Assembly: GCA_035275065.1 (NCBI GenBank)
Contig: DATENM010000063.1
Span: forward strand, 1 to 64,000
Direction of reading: 5' to 3'
DNA length: 64,000 nucleotides
Origin: Blastocatellia bacterium
Lineage (GTDB): Bacteria; Acidobacteriota; Blastocatellia; UBA7656
The position numbers and the translations under genes were made by a program. Under the pieces are notes generated by a model, which did no database searches, was not told the DNA's origin, and worked only from the letters and a program-made list of their open reading frames with translations. Each line of letters begins with the position of its first letter. Positions within the stretch are counted from its first letter, which is position 1. This document shows positions 1 to 8,671 of this stretch, in pieces.

Positions 1-1616
1 GCTTGCAGCAACGCATCGTCACCATACCGGGCGTCCCCGAACGGCAGTACTCGCAGTTGCGCACGGGCGTCGCCGGCACCGTCTATTACCTTGAGACGGG
101 CGCGGGGCGCGGGCGCGGCGGGCCTGACGGCGCGCCGGCCGGCAGCGAGTTGCACCGCTATCGTTTAAGCGACCGCCGCGCGGCCACGTTCGTCAATGGC
201 GTCGCCGAGTACGCCGTCAGCGCCGACGGCCACAAGCTCCTTTATCGCACGCCGGGCAGCGGCGGCGGACGCAACACCGCGAATGCGACGGGCGCGAATG
301 CCACGCCCGCACTCTTCCTGGTTGACGCCGACCGCAACCCGCCGCAAGCGGGACAGGGGAGATTGAACGTCGCGCTGCGCATGTACCTGGACCCGAAGGA
401 GGAGTTCAAACAGATATTCAACGAAGGCTGGCGCAACCAGCGCGATTACCTCTACGTCCCCAATCTGCATGGCGCTGACTGGCCAAAGATGAAAGAGATG
501 TATGGCCAGTTGCTGCCCTATGTGATGCACCGCGCCGATCTGAATTACCTGCTCGACATGATGGGCGCAGAGATCGCCATCGGCCATTCATATGTGCGCG
601 GCGGCGACATGCCCGACCTGCCATCATCGGCGAGCGGATTGCTGGGCGCGGACTTCACGATTGACGGCGGCTATTACAAGATCGCGCGCATCTATGACAA
701 CGAGAGCTGGAATCCCGACCTGCGCGCGCCGCTCGCCGCGCCGGGCGTCGATGTTTCGGCGGGCGATTACATTCTCGCCATCAACGGCGTCGAGCTGAAA
801 GCACCCGACAACATCTACCGCCTGCTCGACGGCACGGCGAACCGGCAGACGTCGCTCACTGTCAACAGCCGCCCGACCCTGAGCGGCGCGCGACAGGTGA
901 CGGTCGTCCCCGTGGCCAGCGAACAGGGCCTGCGAACGCGCGCCTGGGTCGAAGCGAACCGCCGGCTGGTTGATAAATTGTCAGACGGCCAGCTCGCTTA
1001 TGTGTACGTGCCCAACACCGGGCAGCCGGGCTACGCGAGCTTTAACCGCTACTACTTCTCGCAGCAAGATAAGAAAGGCGCGATCATTGACGAGCGCTTC
1101 AATGGCGGCGGCTCGGCGGCCGATTACATCATCGATGTGTTGCAGCGCGACTTCGACGGCTACTTCAACAACGTCGCAGGCGAGCGCTATCCCTTCACCA
1201 GTCCGTCGGCAGGCATCTGGGGGCCAAAGGTCATGGTCATCAACGAGATGGCCGGCTCGGGCGGCGACCTGATGCCTTATATGTTCAAGCACCGCAAGAT
1301 CGGTGCGCTGGTCGGTAAGCGCACCTGGGGCGGGCTGGTGCACACGGCGGACACGCCGACGTTCGTGGATGGCGGCTCGATGATCGCGCCGCGCGGCGGC
1401 TTCTTCTCGCGCGAAGGCCGCTGGGCAGTCGAGAATGAAGGGACGGCTCCCGACATCGACGTAGAGAACTGGCCGAAAGAAGTGATCGCCGGCCACGACC
1501 CGCAGCTTGAGCGCGCCGTGCAGGAAGCCATGAAGCAATTGAAAGAACACCCGGTCGAGCGCATGGGCAAAGAGCCGCCGCCGCCGACCTGGGGCAAACG
1601 CCGCGACGCGCAATGA
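1..1616 (+). CDS. Tricorn-type protease, C-terminal part (5' truncated by window)
   Basis: The reading frame is already open at the left edge, so the start lies outside the window and about 537 residues are visible. They match the C-terminal half of tricorn-like proteases: a helical region with a GHSYVRGGD motif near residue 195 (corresponding to the catalytic His region), a PDZ domain (SAGDYILAINGVEL, about residue 255), then an S41-type catalytic domain. NEMAGSGGD near residue 418 holds the expected nucleophilic Ser, and ENEGTAPDIDVE near residue 478 the conserved acid. The family trims peptides in an ATP-independent way; bacterial members are often secreted. The gene ends at a strong terminator. 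The missing N-terminal beta-propellers are assumed to lie upstream. Confidence 0.88.
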   Translation, partial: LQQRIVTIPGVPERQYSQLRTGVAGTVYYLETGAGRGRGGPDGAPAGSELHRYRLSDRRAATFVNGVAEYAVSADGHKLLYRTPGSGGGRNTANATGANATPALFLVDADRNPPQAGQGRLNVALRMYLDPKEEFKQIFNEGWRNQRDYLYVPNLHGADWPKMKEMYGQLLPYVMHRADLNYLLDMMGAEIAIGHSYVRGGDMPDLPSSASGLLGADFTIDGGYYKIARIYDNESWNPDLRAPLAAPGVDVSAGDYILAINGVELKAPDNIYRLLDGTANRQTSLTVNSRPTLSGARQVTVVPVASEQGLRTRAWVEANRRLVDKLSDGQLAYVYVPNTGQPGYASFNRYYFSQQDKKGAIIDERFNGGGSAADYIIDVLQRDFDGYFNNVAGERYPFTSPSAGIWGPKVMVINEMAGSGGDLMPYMFKHRKIGALVGKRTWGGLVHTADTPTFVDGGSMIAPRGGFFSREGRWAVENEGTAPDIDVENWPKEVIAGHDPQLERAVQEAMKQLKEHPVERMGKEPPPPTWGKRRDAQ

Positions 1617-1634
1617 GGCCGTCGCACGAACGAG

Positions 1635-1668
1635 AAGGGCGACCCTCAAAGGTCGCCCTTTCTTTTAT
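1635..1668 (+). terminator. Rho-independent terminator after the tricorn gene
   Basis: A perfect 10-bp stem (AAGGGCGACC / GGTCGCCCTT) with a 6-nt loop (CTCAAA) is followed by TCTTTT, starting 18 bases after the stop codon. Confidence 0.85.
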
Positions 1669-1670
1669 TG

Positions 1671-1727
1671 GTAGCGCAATGCGGTTAGATTGCGCCGCGG
1701 CTCGCGCAATCTGTTAGATTGCGCTAC
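1671..1727. repeat. Dispersed palindromic repeat, family A, copy 1
   Basis: Imperfect inverted repeat with outer arms GTAGCGCAAT...ATTGCGCTAC. The left arm contains GCGCAATGCGGTTAGATTGC, which recurs exactly in the copy at 6173-6230. This copy lies between the convergent tricorn and di-haem peroxidase genes. Its right arm is degenerate (CTGTTAG instead of CTAACCG). Confidence 0.75.
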
Positions 1728-1752
1728 ATCGCAAAGGCAATCGAAAATCGCT

Positions 1753-3150
1753 CTAGCGCGCGGCTGTCATCAATTTTTCTTTCAGGTCTTCATTCAAAGC
1801 GGTCAGGAAAACCACCAGCGGGCGAATATCGCTCTCGCTTAGTTGAATCTTTGCCAGCCCGTCGTCGGCCTCGCGGACATGCCCTTCACGCGCCATGCGG
1901 GCAAGTCGCGACAGCTCGCTTATGGCGCTTTCAAGCGACGGGTAAGCGCCGTTGTGCATGTAGGGACGCGAGTAGGCCAGGTTTCTCAGCGTCGGCGTTT
2001 TGAACGTGGCGATCATTCGCCGCAAGAAGCGCTCGTCGCTCTCGCCCTGCCGGCGCAGCGTCGCATCATCAAGCTTCACAAAATTCCAGTAGCCCAGATC
2101 AACGCGCTCCGGCCTATTTTCTACCGGCGTCTCGCGGCAGTCGCGTAACGGGCGATGGGCGTCGGCAGCAGCGGGAATGCGTAGCGCCACGAATCGGCCT
2201 TCGCCATGAACCTGATCGTATTCGCTCTGGGTGATGCCAAGATTGTGAAACGAAGCGTCGGTGAACAATGGCGGCACATGACAGGCGACGCAGTTGCCTA
2301 CGCGCGCGCCGCCTTCGGTGCGCAAAAAGAGCTTCAGGCCGTCGAGCGCCTCGGCGTCGAACTCTTTCGACAGCTTCAGCGCGCCGCGCGATTCAAGCTC
2401 GTCCACTCGCCGCAAGATTCTCGCGCCATAAGCGGTGGCGCTCTCGCCCTGCGCTGGGCGCGCGTCCAACCCATTAGCCTGAATGAAGCGGTCGTAAGGC
2501 GAATCCTGCGCCGACTTGAGCGTCCGCATATAAGCGGTGATGGCCTTGCCAATCAACTCCATCACCTGCTCAGGGCCGAGCCGTTCAAGCTCGACGCCGA
2601 AGGCTTCCTTGAACTGTTTGGCGTAAGCGACTGTCGTGGCGCCGCCTACATCATTAATCAGGGTTTGATAGACCTGCCGGCGCGCTTCGTCCTCTTCGCC
2701 CGGCAGCCAGCCATAATTGCGGCCCGCGAGCGTCCCGCGGACCAGTGCCTCAAGCGATGCAAACTCGCCGTCAAAGTGCAGGCGCGGCATGGCGGTGACA
2801 TCAAAGAGCGTCGGCGCGTTCCGCACCCCTTCGCGGCGCGGGTCGCCCGAACGCCAAGGCACCCAGCTGCGCGTGAAGCTATCCGTGAAAGCCCGCACAC
2901 GCTCCGGCTCTTCGCCGGATTGGTGACAGTGGGCGCAGCTCATAATGAGGTCGCCCTTGCCCGAAGCGAAGCGGTCTTCTTTGAACAGCCGCGCCCCGAG
3001 GCGAATCTGTGCGCCGCCTTGCTCTTCCTGGCCGGCGCGTATCGGTCGCGCCAGGTGGACCAAAGCGACACAGGCGAATGCCAGCAGCACGGCGCGGCTC
3101 AACCAGACCAGCCGATCAGCAGCGATGCGGTTTTGACGATCAGATTCCAA
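1753..3150 (-). CDS. Di-haem cytochrome c peroxidase / MauG family protein
   Basis: A 465-residue protein with an N-terminal hydrophobic segment (WLSRAVLLAFACVALVHLA) and two c-type haem motifs: CAHCH at residues 72-76 and CVACH around residue 290. These mark a periplasmic di-haem peroxidase or MauG-like oxidase, which reduces peroxide or oxidises a protein or small substrate using two haems c. TTG at 3150 is chosen because GAGGAG sits 6 bases upstream; a GTG at 3171 has no ribosome-binding site. It lies 33 bases downstream of the quinone oxidoreductase gene in the same direction. The true substrate cannot be read from the sequence. Confidence 0.85.
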   Translation of the reverse strand: MESDRQNRIAADRLVWLSRAVLLAFACVALVHLARPIRAGQEEQGGAQIRLGARLFKEDRFASGKGDLIMSCAHCHQSGEEPERVRAFTDSFTRSWVPWRSGDPRREGVRNAPTLFDVTAMPRLHFDGEFASLEALVRGTLAGRNYGWLPGEEDEARRQVYQTLINDVGGATTVAYAKQFKEAFGVELERLGPEQVMELIGKAITAYMRTLKSAQDSPYDRFIQANGLDARPAQGESATAYGARILRRVDELESRGALKLSKEFDAEALDGLKLFLRTEGGARVGNCVACHVPPLFTDASFHNLGITQSEYDQVHGEGRFVALRIPAAADAHRPLRDCRETPVENRPERVDLGYWNFVKLDDATLRRQGESDERFLRRMIATFKTPTLRNLAYSRPYMHNGAYPSLESAISELSRLARMAREGHVREADDGLAKIQLSESDIRPLVVFLTALNEDLKEKLMTAAR

Positions 3151-3183
3151 GGGATGCTCCTCGCGCCGCACAGTGAGAGCCGT

Positions 3184-4161
3184 TTACCAGCGCAGGACGA
3201 TTTTTCCAACCGCCTGCCGCGAGGTCAAGAAATTCATCGCGTCGGCGACCTTCTCCATCGGGTAGAGGCCGCCGATCACCGGCTTCAGGCGGCCGGCTTC
3301 GTACATCTCGAACAACGCCCGCCAGCCCTGCTCGATCTTCGCCGGGTTGTGCTGGCGGTAAGCGCCCCAGTGCAAGCCGACGACGCTATAGTTTTTGACC
3401 AGGATGTGATTGCCGACGAAGGTGGGAAACTTGCCGCTCGTAAAACCGATGACGATCAAGCGCCCCTCAAAGGCGATGCACTTGGTGCTGCGCTCGCCGG
3501 TCTCGCCGCCCACCGGGTCATAGATGATGTCGGCGCCGCGCCCACGGGTTTCGCGCTTGACGACTTCGACAAAATCTTCGCTCTGATAATTGATGGCGAT
3601 GTCTGCGCCGCTGTCACGAATCACCGCAAGCTTGTCGTCCGAGCTTGCCGTACCGATGATGCGGCCCGCGCCCAGCGCGCGAGCGATCTGCACAGCGGCC
3701 AGTCCGACGCCGCCGGCGGCTGAATGTACCAGCACGGTCTCGCCCGCGCGTAACTGCCCGCGGTCGGCGAGCCCGAAATACGACGTCTGGTAGACGATGC
3801 CAAAGCCCGCGGCTTCTTCATCGCTCATCGCTTCGGGCAGCCGCTGCACATTGGCTACGGGCGCGGCGGCATACTCGGCAAAGCCGCCGAGCCCGAGCTG
3901 TGCCAGCACGCGCTCTCCCCGTGTGAACGAGGTCACGCCTTCGCCGAGCTGCTCGATGGTGCCGGCGACTTCCATGCCGGGCGAAAACGGCAGCGGCGGC
4001 TTGACCTGATACTTGCCGGCGATCAGCAGAATGTCGGGGAAGTTCAACGCCGCCGTGCGCACGCGAATCAAGACTTCGCCGGCGCCGGGCGCGGGGCGCT
4101 CGACTTCGTCCATGACCAACCCTTGCGGCTCGCACCACTGATGCGCACGTATGGCTTTCAT
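3184..4161 (-). CDS. NADPH:quinone oxidoreductase family zinc-less alcohol dehydrogenase
   Basis: A 325-residue medium-chain dehydrogenase/reductase: GroES-like N-terminal domain (PGAGEVLIRVRTAALNFPDILL), then a Rossmann NADPH-binding domain with VHSAAGGVGLAAVQIA, and a C-terminal PMEKVADAMNFLTSRQAVGKIV typical of quinone oxidoreductases. Catalytic-zinc ligands are not evident, as expected for this subfamily. The frame is open further upstream, but the start at 4161 (MKAIRAHQW) is supported by GAGG about 5 bases before it and by family alignment; the upstream residues are low-complexity and non-homologous. It follows the Pit transporter gene by 23 bases and is probably co-transcribed with it. 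Electron acceptor unknown. Confidence 0.88.
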   Translation of the reverse strand: MKAIRAHQWCEPQGLVMDEVERPAPGAGEVLIRVRTAALNFPDILLIAGKYQVKPPLPFSPGMEVAGTIEQLGEGVTSFTRGERVLAQLGLGGFAEYAAAPVANVQRLPEAMSDEEAAGFGIVYQTSYFGLADRGQLRAGETVLVHSAAGGVGLAAVQIARALGAGRIIGTASSDDKLAVIRDSGADIAINYQSEDFVEVVKRETRGRGADIIYDPVGGETGERSTKCIAFEGRLIVIGFTSGKFPTFVGNHILVKNYSVVGLHWGAYRQHNPAKIEQGWRALFEMYEAGRLKPVIGGLYPMEKVADAMNFLTSRQAVGKIVLRW

Positions 4162-4184
4162 TGCGTCCTCGTTACTTGAGAGGT

Positions 4185-5261
4185 CTAACGATGCAAGAGC
4201 CGGACGATGAAGAACGATAGCGCGGCGATCAAGGCCGACGCCGGGATGGTCAACACCCATGCCCAGATGACCGTGCGCGCCACGCCCCAGCGCACCGCCG
4301 ACAAGCGCCGGGTCGCGCCGACGCCGACAATCGCGCCGGTGATCGTGTGGGTCGTGCTCACGGGGATGCCCCCGAACGTCACCATCGCCAACGTCGCTGC
4401 GCCCGCCGTCTCTGCCGCAAAGCCGCCGACCGGCTTGAGCTTCGTCAAGCGCGAACCCATCGTATGCACGATACGCCAACCGCCGGAGAGCGTCCCCAGG
4501 CCGATTGCCGCCTGACAGCTAATGACCACCCAGAAGGGGATCGCCGGCAGCGACCCATCAGCTCCTAGCCGCATCGGGTTGCTTGGGTCATTCCCATGTT
4601 GTTGCGTGAAGTAGACCACCAGCACCGTCGTGATGATGCCCATGGTTTTCTGCGCGTCGTTGCCGCCATGGCCGAGACTGAATAGCGCCGCCGACAGAAG
4701 CTGACCTTTGCGAAAGATGCGATCCACTCGTTCGGGCGAAAAGTGCCGAAAAATCCACATAATCGCCACCATGATGGCAAAACCGAGAATTAACCCGACC
4801 AGCGGCGAAACGAAGATGAAGATGATCGTCTTGATCCAGCCCTCGGGTTTGAGCAGGCCGGCGATGCCTCGCTGAGCCGCAATCGCCTCGGCAATCGCCG
4901 CGCCCGCGTAAGCTCCGACCAGCGCGTGCGACGAACTCGAAGGCAAGCCGTAATACCAGGTGATGACGTTCCAGGCGATAGCGCCGAGCAGGGCGCACAG
5001 CAGCACCCATAACTGCCATTGCTTGTCAATCAGCGTGATGTTAATTAAGTCACCGCCGACCGTCTTCGCCACATGCGTTCCATAGATGAGAAAGGCGATG
5101 AAGTTAAAGAAGGCAGCCCAAATCACGGCGAGGCCGGGCGTCAGCACGCGCGTCGAAACCACCGTGGCTATCGAATTCGCCGCGTCGTGCCAGCCGTTGG
5201 CGAAATCAAAGATCAACGCGACGAGGATGATGAAAAGAACCAACGCGAGCAGCGCTGTCAT
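4185..5261 (-). CDS. pit: Inorganic phosphate transporter, Pit family
   Basis: A 358-residue polytopic membrane protein with the two internal PiT repeats: FDFANGWHDAANSIATVVST near the N-terminus and GGNDAQKTMGIIT in the middle. The family imports (metal-)phosphate with protons or sodium. The start MTALLALVLF at 5261 places the first membrane helix at the N-terminus; the frame upstream of it encodes only a translated repeat. The DUF47 gene lies immediately upstream in the same direction, the standard DUF47-pit arrangement, separated by an inverted heptamer repeat. Confidence 0.92.
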   Translation of the reverse strand: MTALLALVLFIILVALIFDFANGWHDAANSIATVVSTRVLTPGLAVIWAAFFNFIAFLIYGTHVAKTVGGDLINITLIDKQWQLWVLLCALLGAIAWNVITWYYGLPSSSSHALVGAYAGAAIAEAIAAQRGIAGLLKPEGWIKTIIFIFVSPLVGLILGFAIMVAIMWIFRHFSPERVDRIFRKGQLLSAALFSLGHGGNDAQKTMGIITTVLVVYFTQQHGNDPSNPMRLGADGSLPAIPFWVVISCQAAIGLGTLSGGWRIVHTMGSRLTKLKPVGGFAAETAGAATLAMVTFGGIPVSTTHTITGAIVGVGATRRLSAVRWGVARTVIWAWVLTIPASALIAALSFFIVRLLHR

Positions 5262-5281
5262 TCGGGCAGACCTCCCGGAGG

Positions 5282-5376
5282 GTGACAAGTGACGAGTGAC
5301 AAGTGACAAGTAAGCCGTGACGGAATTGCGAACCTGCCCATCAGGCTCTTGTCACTTATCACTCGTCACTTGTCAT
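5282..5376. repeat. Inverted heptamer-repeat element, site 1 (DUF47-pit gap)
   Basis: The left arm (5282-5310) is four tandem 7-bp units of the type GTGACAA/GTGACGA plus G. The right arm (5348-5376) is its reverse complement at 27 of 29 positions, with a loop of about 37 bases. The TGA stop of the DUF47 gene (5373-5375) lies inside the right arm. Related elements are at 9218-9290 and 12600-12705. Confidence 0.85.
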
Positions 5377-5984
5377 TTATTCTTGACGACGACAGCTTCG
5401 AGAGCTTCGGCGACGTCCTTGCAGCGGTCAATCGAATTTTCCAGTTCTTCGAAGAGCGACATCCACTTGATGACTTCGATGGGGTCTTTTTCTTCCTTGA
5501 AGAGCCGGCGGATGGCTTCGCGGTAGAGCGCGTCACCGCGCTTTTCGAGCTGGTTGATATTTTGCAGATGCTCGCCGACGCCGCGCCCGCCCTCAAGCAG
5601 CGCGAAGACGTCGGCCAGCTCGCCTGTGGCGCTATAGAGGATGCGGGCGATCTCGACCGCTTCGGGGCGCGGCCCGCTGACGCTGTAGATGTCGAGCCGC
5701 CGCGCCAGGTCGGTAATCATGTCAATGACGTCGTCAAGCTCGGTGACCAGCAGGAAAATGTCTTCGCGGTCAATCGGCGTGATGAAGCTCGAATTGAGCT
5801 TCTGCGTGATCTTCGCGCCCATCTCGTCGCAGCCCACCTCGACCGCCTTGATCTCTTCGGCATAGCGCCCCAGGTGCTGGTAGTCCTCGAAAATCCTCGC
5901 GAAGATTTCGCCGCCCTTCTGCACCTGCGCGGCAAGCTGACTGAGCATAGTAAAGTATTTTTCTTCTCGTGGTATCAAGCCCAT
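5373..5984 (-). CDS. DUF47 (PhoU-like) Pit accessory protein
   Basis: A 203-residue all-helical protein (MGLIPREEKYFTMLSQLAAQ...) of the DUF47/TIGR00153 family, distantly related to PhoU. The family is almost always paired with a Pit-type phosphate carrier and is thought to modulate its activity. Conserved features include the E/D-rich metal-site helices (ITPIDREDIFLLVTELDDVID). It is the first gene of a leftward DUF47-pit-quinone oxidoreductase-peroxidase string. The exact regulatory mechanism is unknown. Confidence 0.9.
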   Translation of the reverse strand: MGLIPREEKYFTMLSQLAAQVQKGGEIFARIFEDYQHLGRYAEEIKAVEVGCDEMGAKITQKLNSSFITPIDREDIFLLVTELDDVIDMITDLARRLDIYSVSGPRPEAVEIARILYSATGELADVFALLEGGRGVGEHLQNINQLEKRGDALYREAIRRLFKEEKDPIEVIKWMSLFEELENSIDRCKDVAEALEAVVVKNK

Positions 5985-6135
5985 AGTTGCCTCGCCTGCT
6001 TGAATTTTGATTGCAGCGCTTCGTTACTCGTCGGTAACAAGCTCCCACGCGGTCGTAACAAAGTGGTTACATCGTATAGGGCGATAACATCGGCAGTCAA
6101 CTTGGATTGCGGTCACTAGGCAAGAGAACGGGCGC

Positions 6136-6162
6136 GACGGGCGGCCCGGTCAGCCGCCCGTC
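6136..6162 (-). terminator. Hairpin downstream of the PDZ gene, possible terminator
   Basis: Perfect 10-bp stem GACGGGCGGC / GCCGCCCGTC with a 7-base loop. Downstream on the minus strand is only a weak T-run, so termination is plausible but not certain. Confidence 0.45.
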
Positions 6163-6172
6163 AATTTGCGAT

Positions 6173-6230
6173 GTGGCGCAATGCGGTTAGATTGCGCGAG
6201 CCAATGCGCAATCTAACCGCATTGCGCCAC
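6173..6230. repeat. Dispersed palindromic repeat, family A, copy 2 (perfect 25-bp arms)
   Basis: A perfect inverted repeat: arms 6173-6197 and 6206-6230, loop GAGCCAAT. The core GCGCAATGCGGTTAGATTGC is shared with 1671-1727. It lies in the gap between the PDZ gene and the DUF47 gene. Confidence 0.88.
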
Positions 6231-6263
6231 ACCCCAATGAAATCCGCTCTAGACCTGGCAGGC

Positions 6264-7364
6264 TCAGACTTCCGTGCGGAAAACGATTTCCGGCACCACG
6301 ATGCGGACGGGCGGCACGACAATCTTCGGCATGTTGATCTTGGGGATTGCCATCCGCGGGAAGCTCATCGGCGCGAGCCGCATTTGCGGAATGGCCACCG
6401 GCGCGATGTTCATTTCGGGAATAACCACCGGCGGCATCGCGTCAATGTGAATTTGCGGGATGGCGACCGGCGCAAAATCGAATGGCCCGATGGTGATCGG
6501 GCCGATCTCAAACGGCTCGACCAGCGCCTCTGAGACGATCACGTCGGCGTCATCATCCGACCAGACCATCGAGGTCTTGCTCTTTTCGAGCTGCACGGTC
6601 AGGGTGCGCTCCTGGCGGTCGCGCATCACCTTCACTTCGACCGCGCCTTCGCTGCGGTTGCCCAGGGCCTCTCTAACGCTTCCGGGGTGGTCAACCGTTA
6701 CCCCGCCAATTGACAGAATCACGTCGCCGGCTTTGATGCCGGCGCGCGCCGCCGCCGAGTCGGGATGGACAAAGGTGACGAGCGCCCCATTGCGATTCTG
6801 TAATCCGAAATACTCCGCGAGCTGCGGCGACATGCTCTGCAAAGAGATGCCTAAGCGCGCGCCGCCGAAGCCGTAAGCGCGGGCGGCGATGGCCGGGCGG
6901 GTAATCATCCGGGCGCGCGGCGCGGTGGTTGCGGCGCTGATGTGGCTGAGATAATCGGCGCGGTTGCCGAGCGTCACGGCGACTTCCATCTCGCTGCCAT
7001 TGCGCAGCACGCCGAGCTTGACGTTGCGGCCGCCCGGCGTTTCGCGCAGGTGGCGGCTCAAGGCGCGAGCGCTCTCGACCGGCTCGCCGTTCCAGCGGAC
7101 GATGACATCGTCTTTCTGCAAACCGGCCTTGGCCGCTGCCGTATCGCCGGTCACGCTGGTAATCCACGCGCCGCGCTCTTCGCGCAGCCGCAAGCGCCCG
7201 GCGACTTCACTGGTCACTTCTTCGATCTCAACGCCCAGATAACTACTTGATGGCATCGTAATGCGCCGTGGGCGCTCGATCTTGTCCTGGTCTGCGGGCG
7301 CGGCCAGCACCGCCGAGCTGATGATCAGCACCGTCCCTAAAGCGAGCATAATAGTCCGTTTCAT
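6264..7364 (-). CDS. Secreted protein with two PDZ domains and a Pro/Ile/Met-rich tail
   Basis: A 366-residue protein with signal peptide MKRTIMLALGTVLIISSAVLAA. Two PDZ domains follow: one around residues 40-120 (YLGVEIEEVTSEVAGRLRL...GAWITSVTGDTAAAKAGLQ) and one around 165-260 (LGISLQSMSPQLAEYFGLQ...VHPDSAAARAGIKAGDVIL). No protease domain is present, so it is not DegP-like in full; it may be a scaffold or sensor in the envelope. The last 80 or so residues are an irregular repeat of IP-x-M/I units (VVIPEMNIAPVAIPQMRL), which is unusual. A single gene, flanked by palindromic elements on its 3' side. Confidence 0.85.
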   Translation of the reverse strand: MKRTIMLALGTVLIISSAVLAAPADQDKIERPRRITMPSSSYLGVEIEEVTSEVAGRLRLREERGAWITSVTGDTAAAKAGLQKDDVIVRWNGEPVESARALSRHLRETPGGRNVKLGVLRNGSEMEVAVTLGNRADYLSHISAATTAPRARMITRPAIAARAYGFGGARLGISLQSMSPQLAEYFGLQNRNGALVTFVHPDSAAARAGIKAGDVILSIGGVTVDHPGSVREALGNRSEGAVEVKVMRDRQERTLTVQLEKSKTSMVWSDDDADVIVSEALVEPFEIGPITIGPFDFAPVAIPQIHIDAMPPVVIPEMNIAPVAIPQMRLAPMSFPRMAIPKINMPKIVVPPVRIVVPEIVFRTEV

Positions 7365-7560
7365 TGCGAATCGTCCCTCCTTCGTGGTGGTGTGGTAGCC
7401 AACTGATTACTCGCGCGATTCAACGGATGAGTTCCAAAATTTGCAAACTCACAGGCACAATTCCGCCTCGCCTGCCGAGTGAGTGCGCGGCGGCGGCAAA
7501 AGGTTTCAGGATTCTTTAGCGTGGCAGGGCGGGGCGGGATTCGTACGCCTCGGACGGCGA

Positions 7561-8310
7561 TTATCGGCTGATGCCGAGCGTGCGGCGGTAAAAGGCGATG
7601 GCTTCGGCCCACGCTTGATCGGTCGCTTCCGAATCGTAGCGCGGCCCTTCGTCGCGCATAAACGCGTGCTCTGCCGGGTAGAGGCTGACATTGAATTGCG
7701 TCCCGGCCTGCCTGAGCGCCTGCCCGATCTGCGCGCGCCCTGCTTCGGGGACGTGAGGATCAAGCGAGCCGAAGACGAGCAGCAGGTTACCGCTAATCTC
7801 GGCGGCGCGCTCAAGTGAGCCGGCGTCGGCATCTTTGCCGAGCTTGCCGTTGTGCAGGCCGGTGGGATAAAAGCAGACCGTAGCGCGCACGTCTGGTTGC
7901 AGCGCCGCTCGGAACGCCAGATGACCGCCGATGCAGAACCCGCAGGCGCCCAACTCTCCCGCCGCAACGCGCGGCTCGCGGCTCAACCAGTCGAGCGCGG
8001 CGCGGGCGTCGGCGTCGAACTCGGCGACCGCGGTGCGCGTGGCGTCCGCAAGGCCGCGGTCGCGTCCGGCGTCGTCAAAGGCAATCGCCGTCCCCGCCGG
8101 CTCGATGCGGTGATAAATCTCCGGCGCGGCGACGACGAAGCCATACCCCGCCAACCGCATCACGGCGCGGGTGGTTGACCCGGTCAGCTGAAAGATGTCC
8201 GAATAAAGCAGAATGCCGGGATAACGACCCTCGGCGCGCGGCGCGGCAACCAGCATGCGCATGGGGCTGCCATCAACCGGGATGTCGACGTACTCGGTGG
8301 TGATGATCAT
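7561..8310 (-). CDS. Dienelactone hydrolase family protein
   Basis: A 249-residue alpha/beta hydrolase. The catalytic triad of the family is visible: Cys in GACGFCIGGHLAF, Asp in GSLDPHVPEAG and His in YPAEHAFMRDEG. Members hydrolyse dienelactone or other carboxylic esters; the natural substrate here is unknown. No signal peptide, so cytoplasmic. AGGGG lies upstream of the ATG at 8310. It is preceded in the same direction by the DUF433 gene and the cox operon, with a gap of about 110 bases, so co-transcription is uncertain. Confidence 0.87.
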   Translation of the reverse strand: MIITTEYVDIPVDGSPMRMLVAAPRAEGRYPGILLYSDIFQLTGSTTRAVMRLAGYGFVVAAPEIYHRIEPAGTAIAFDDAGRDRGLADATRTAVAEFDADARAALDWLSREPRVAAGELGACGFCIGGHLAFRAALQPDVRATVCFYPTGLHNGKLGKDADAGSLERAAEISGNLLLVFGSLDPHVPEAGRAQIGQALRQAGTQFNVSLYPAEHAFMRDEGPRYDSEATDQAWAEAIAFYRRTLGISR

Positions 8311-8421
8311 GTAAGCATCCCCTTATTTCAGGGCACAGGCGTCATGCGTATACGAGTTTCTTCAACGACAGAGAACGGCATCACCTGGAAAATTCTCATT
8401 AGCTAAAACTTTTAGCACCGG

Positions 8422-8649
8422 TCAGGCTAGCGGATAGACTTTCTCGGCATGGAGCAAGGCGCTGGCATAGGCGAGACAGGCGCGAATATCTTCGGCGGTG
8501 ATTCCGGGATAGTTGCGCAGCAACTCCTCCTCCGTCCACCCATGAGCCAGCAGATCAACAATGAACTCGACGGCAAGACGAGTCCCTCTGATGACAGGTT
8601 TGCCAACCAGCACCGCAGGGTCTATCGTTATGCGATCTTGCCAGGCCAT
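8422..8649 (-). CDS. DUF433 family protein (antitoxin-like)
   Basis: A 75-residue protein (MAWQDRITIDPAVLVGKPVIRGTRL...) of the DUF433 family: a small helix-turn-helix-like fold often encoded beside a DUF5615 PIN-like toxin. The start at 8649 is preferred because GGGAGA lies about 10 bases upstream; an ATG at 8670 would add MVTGEVK and nearly touch the coxG stop. No DUF5615 partner is visible on either side, so it is either an orphan antitoxin or an independent regulator. Confidence 0.8.
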   Translation of the reverse strand: MAWQDRITIDPAVLVGKPVIRGTRLAVEFIVDLLAHGWTEEELLRNYPGITAEDIRACLAYASALLHAEKVYPLA

Positions 8650-8671
8650 CTTTACTTCTCCCGTTACCATT

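Noticed and set aside
2206..3723. Long plus-strand frame opposite the peroxidase and quinone oxidoreductase genes
   Set aside because: It is a shadow of high-GC minus-strand genes: no domain, no ribosome-binding site, and both opposite genes have clear catalytic motifs.
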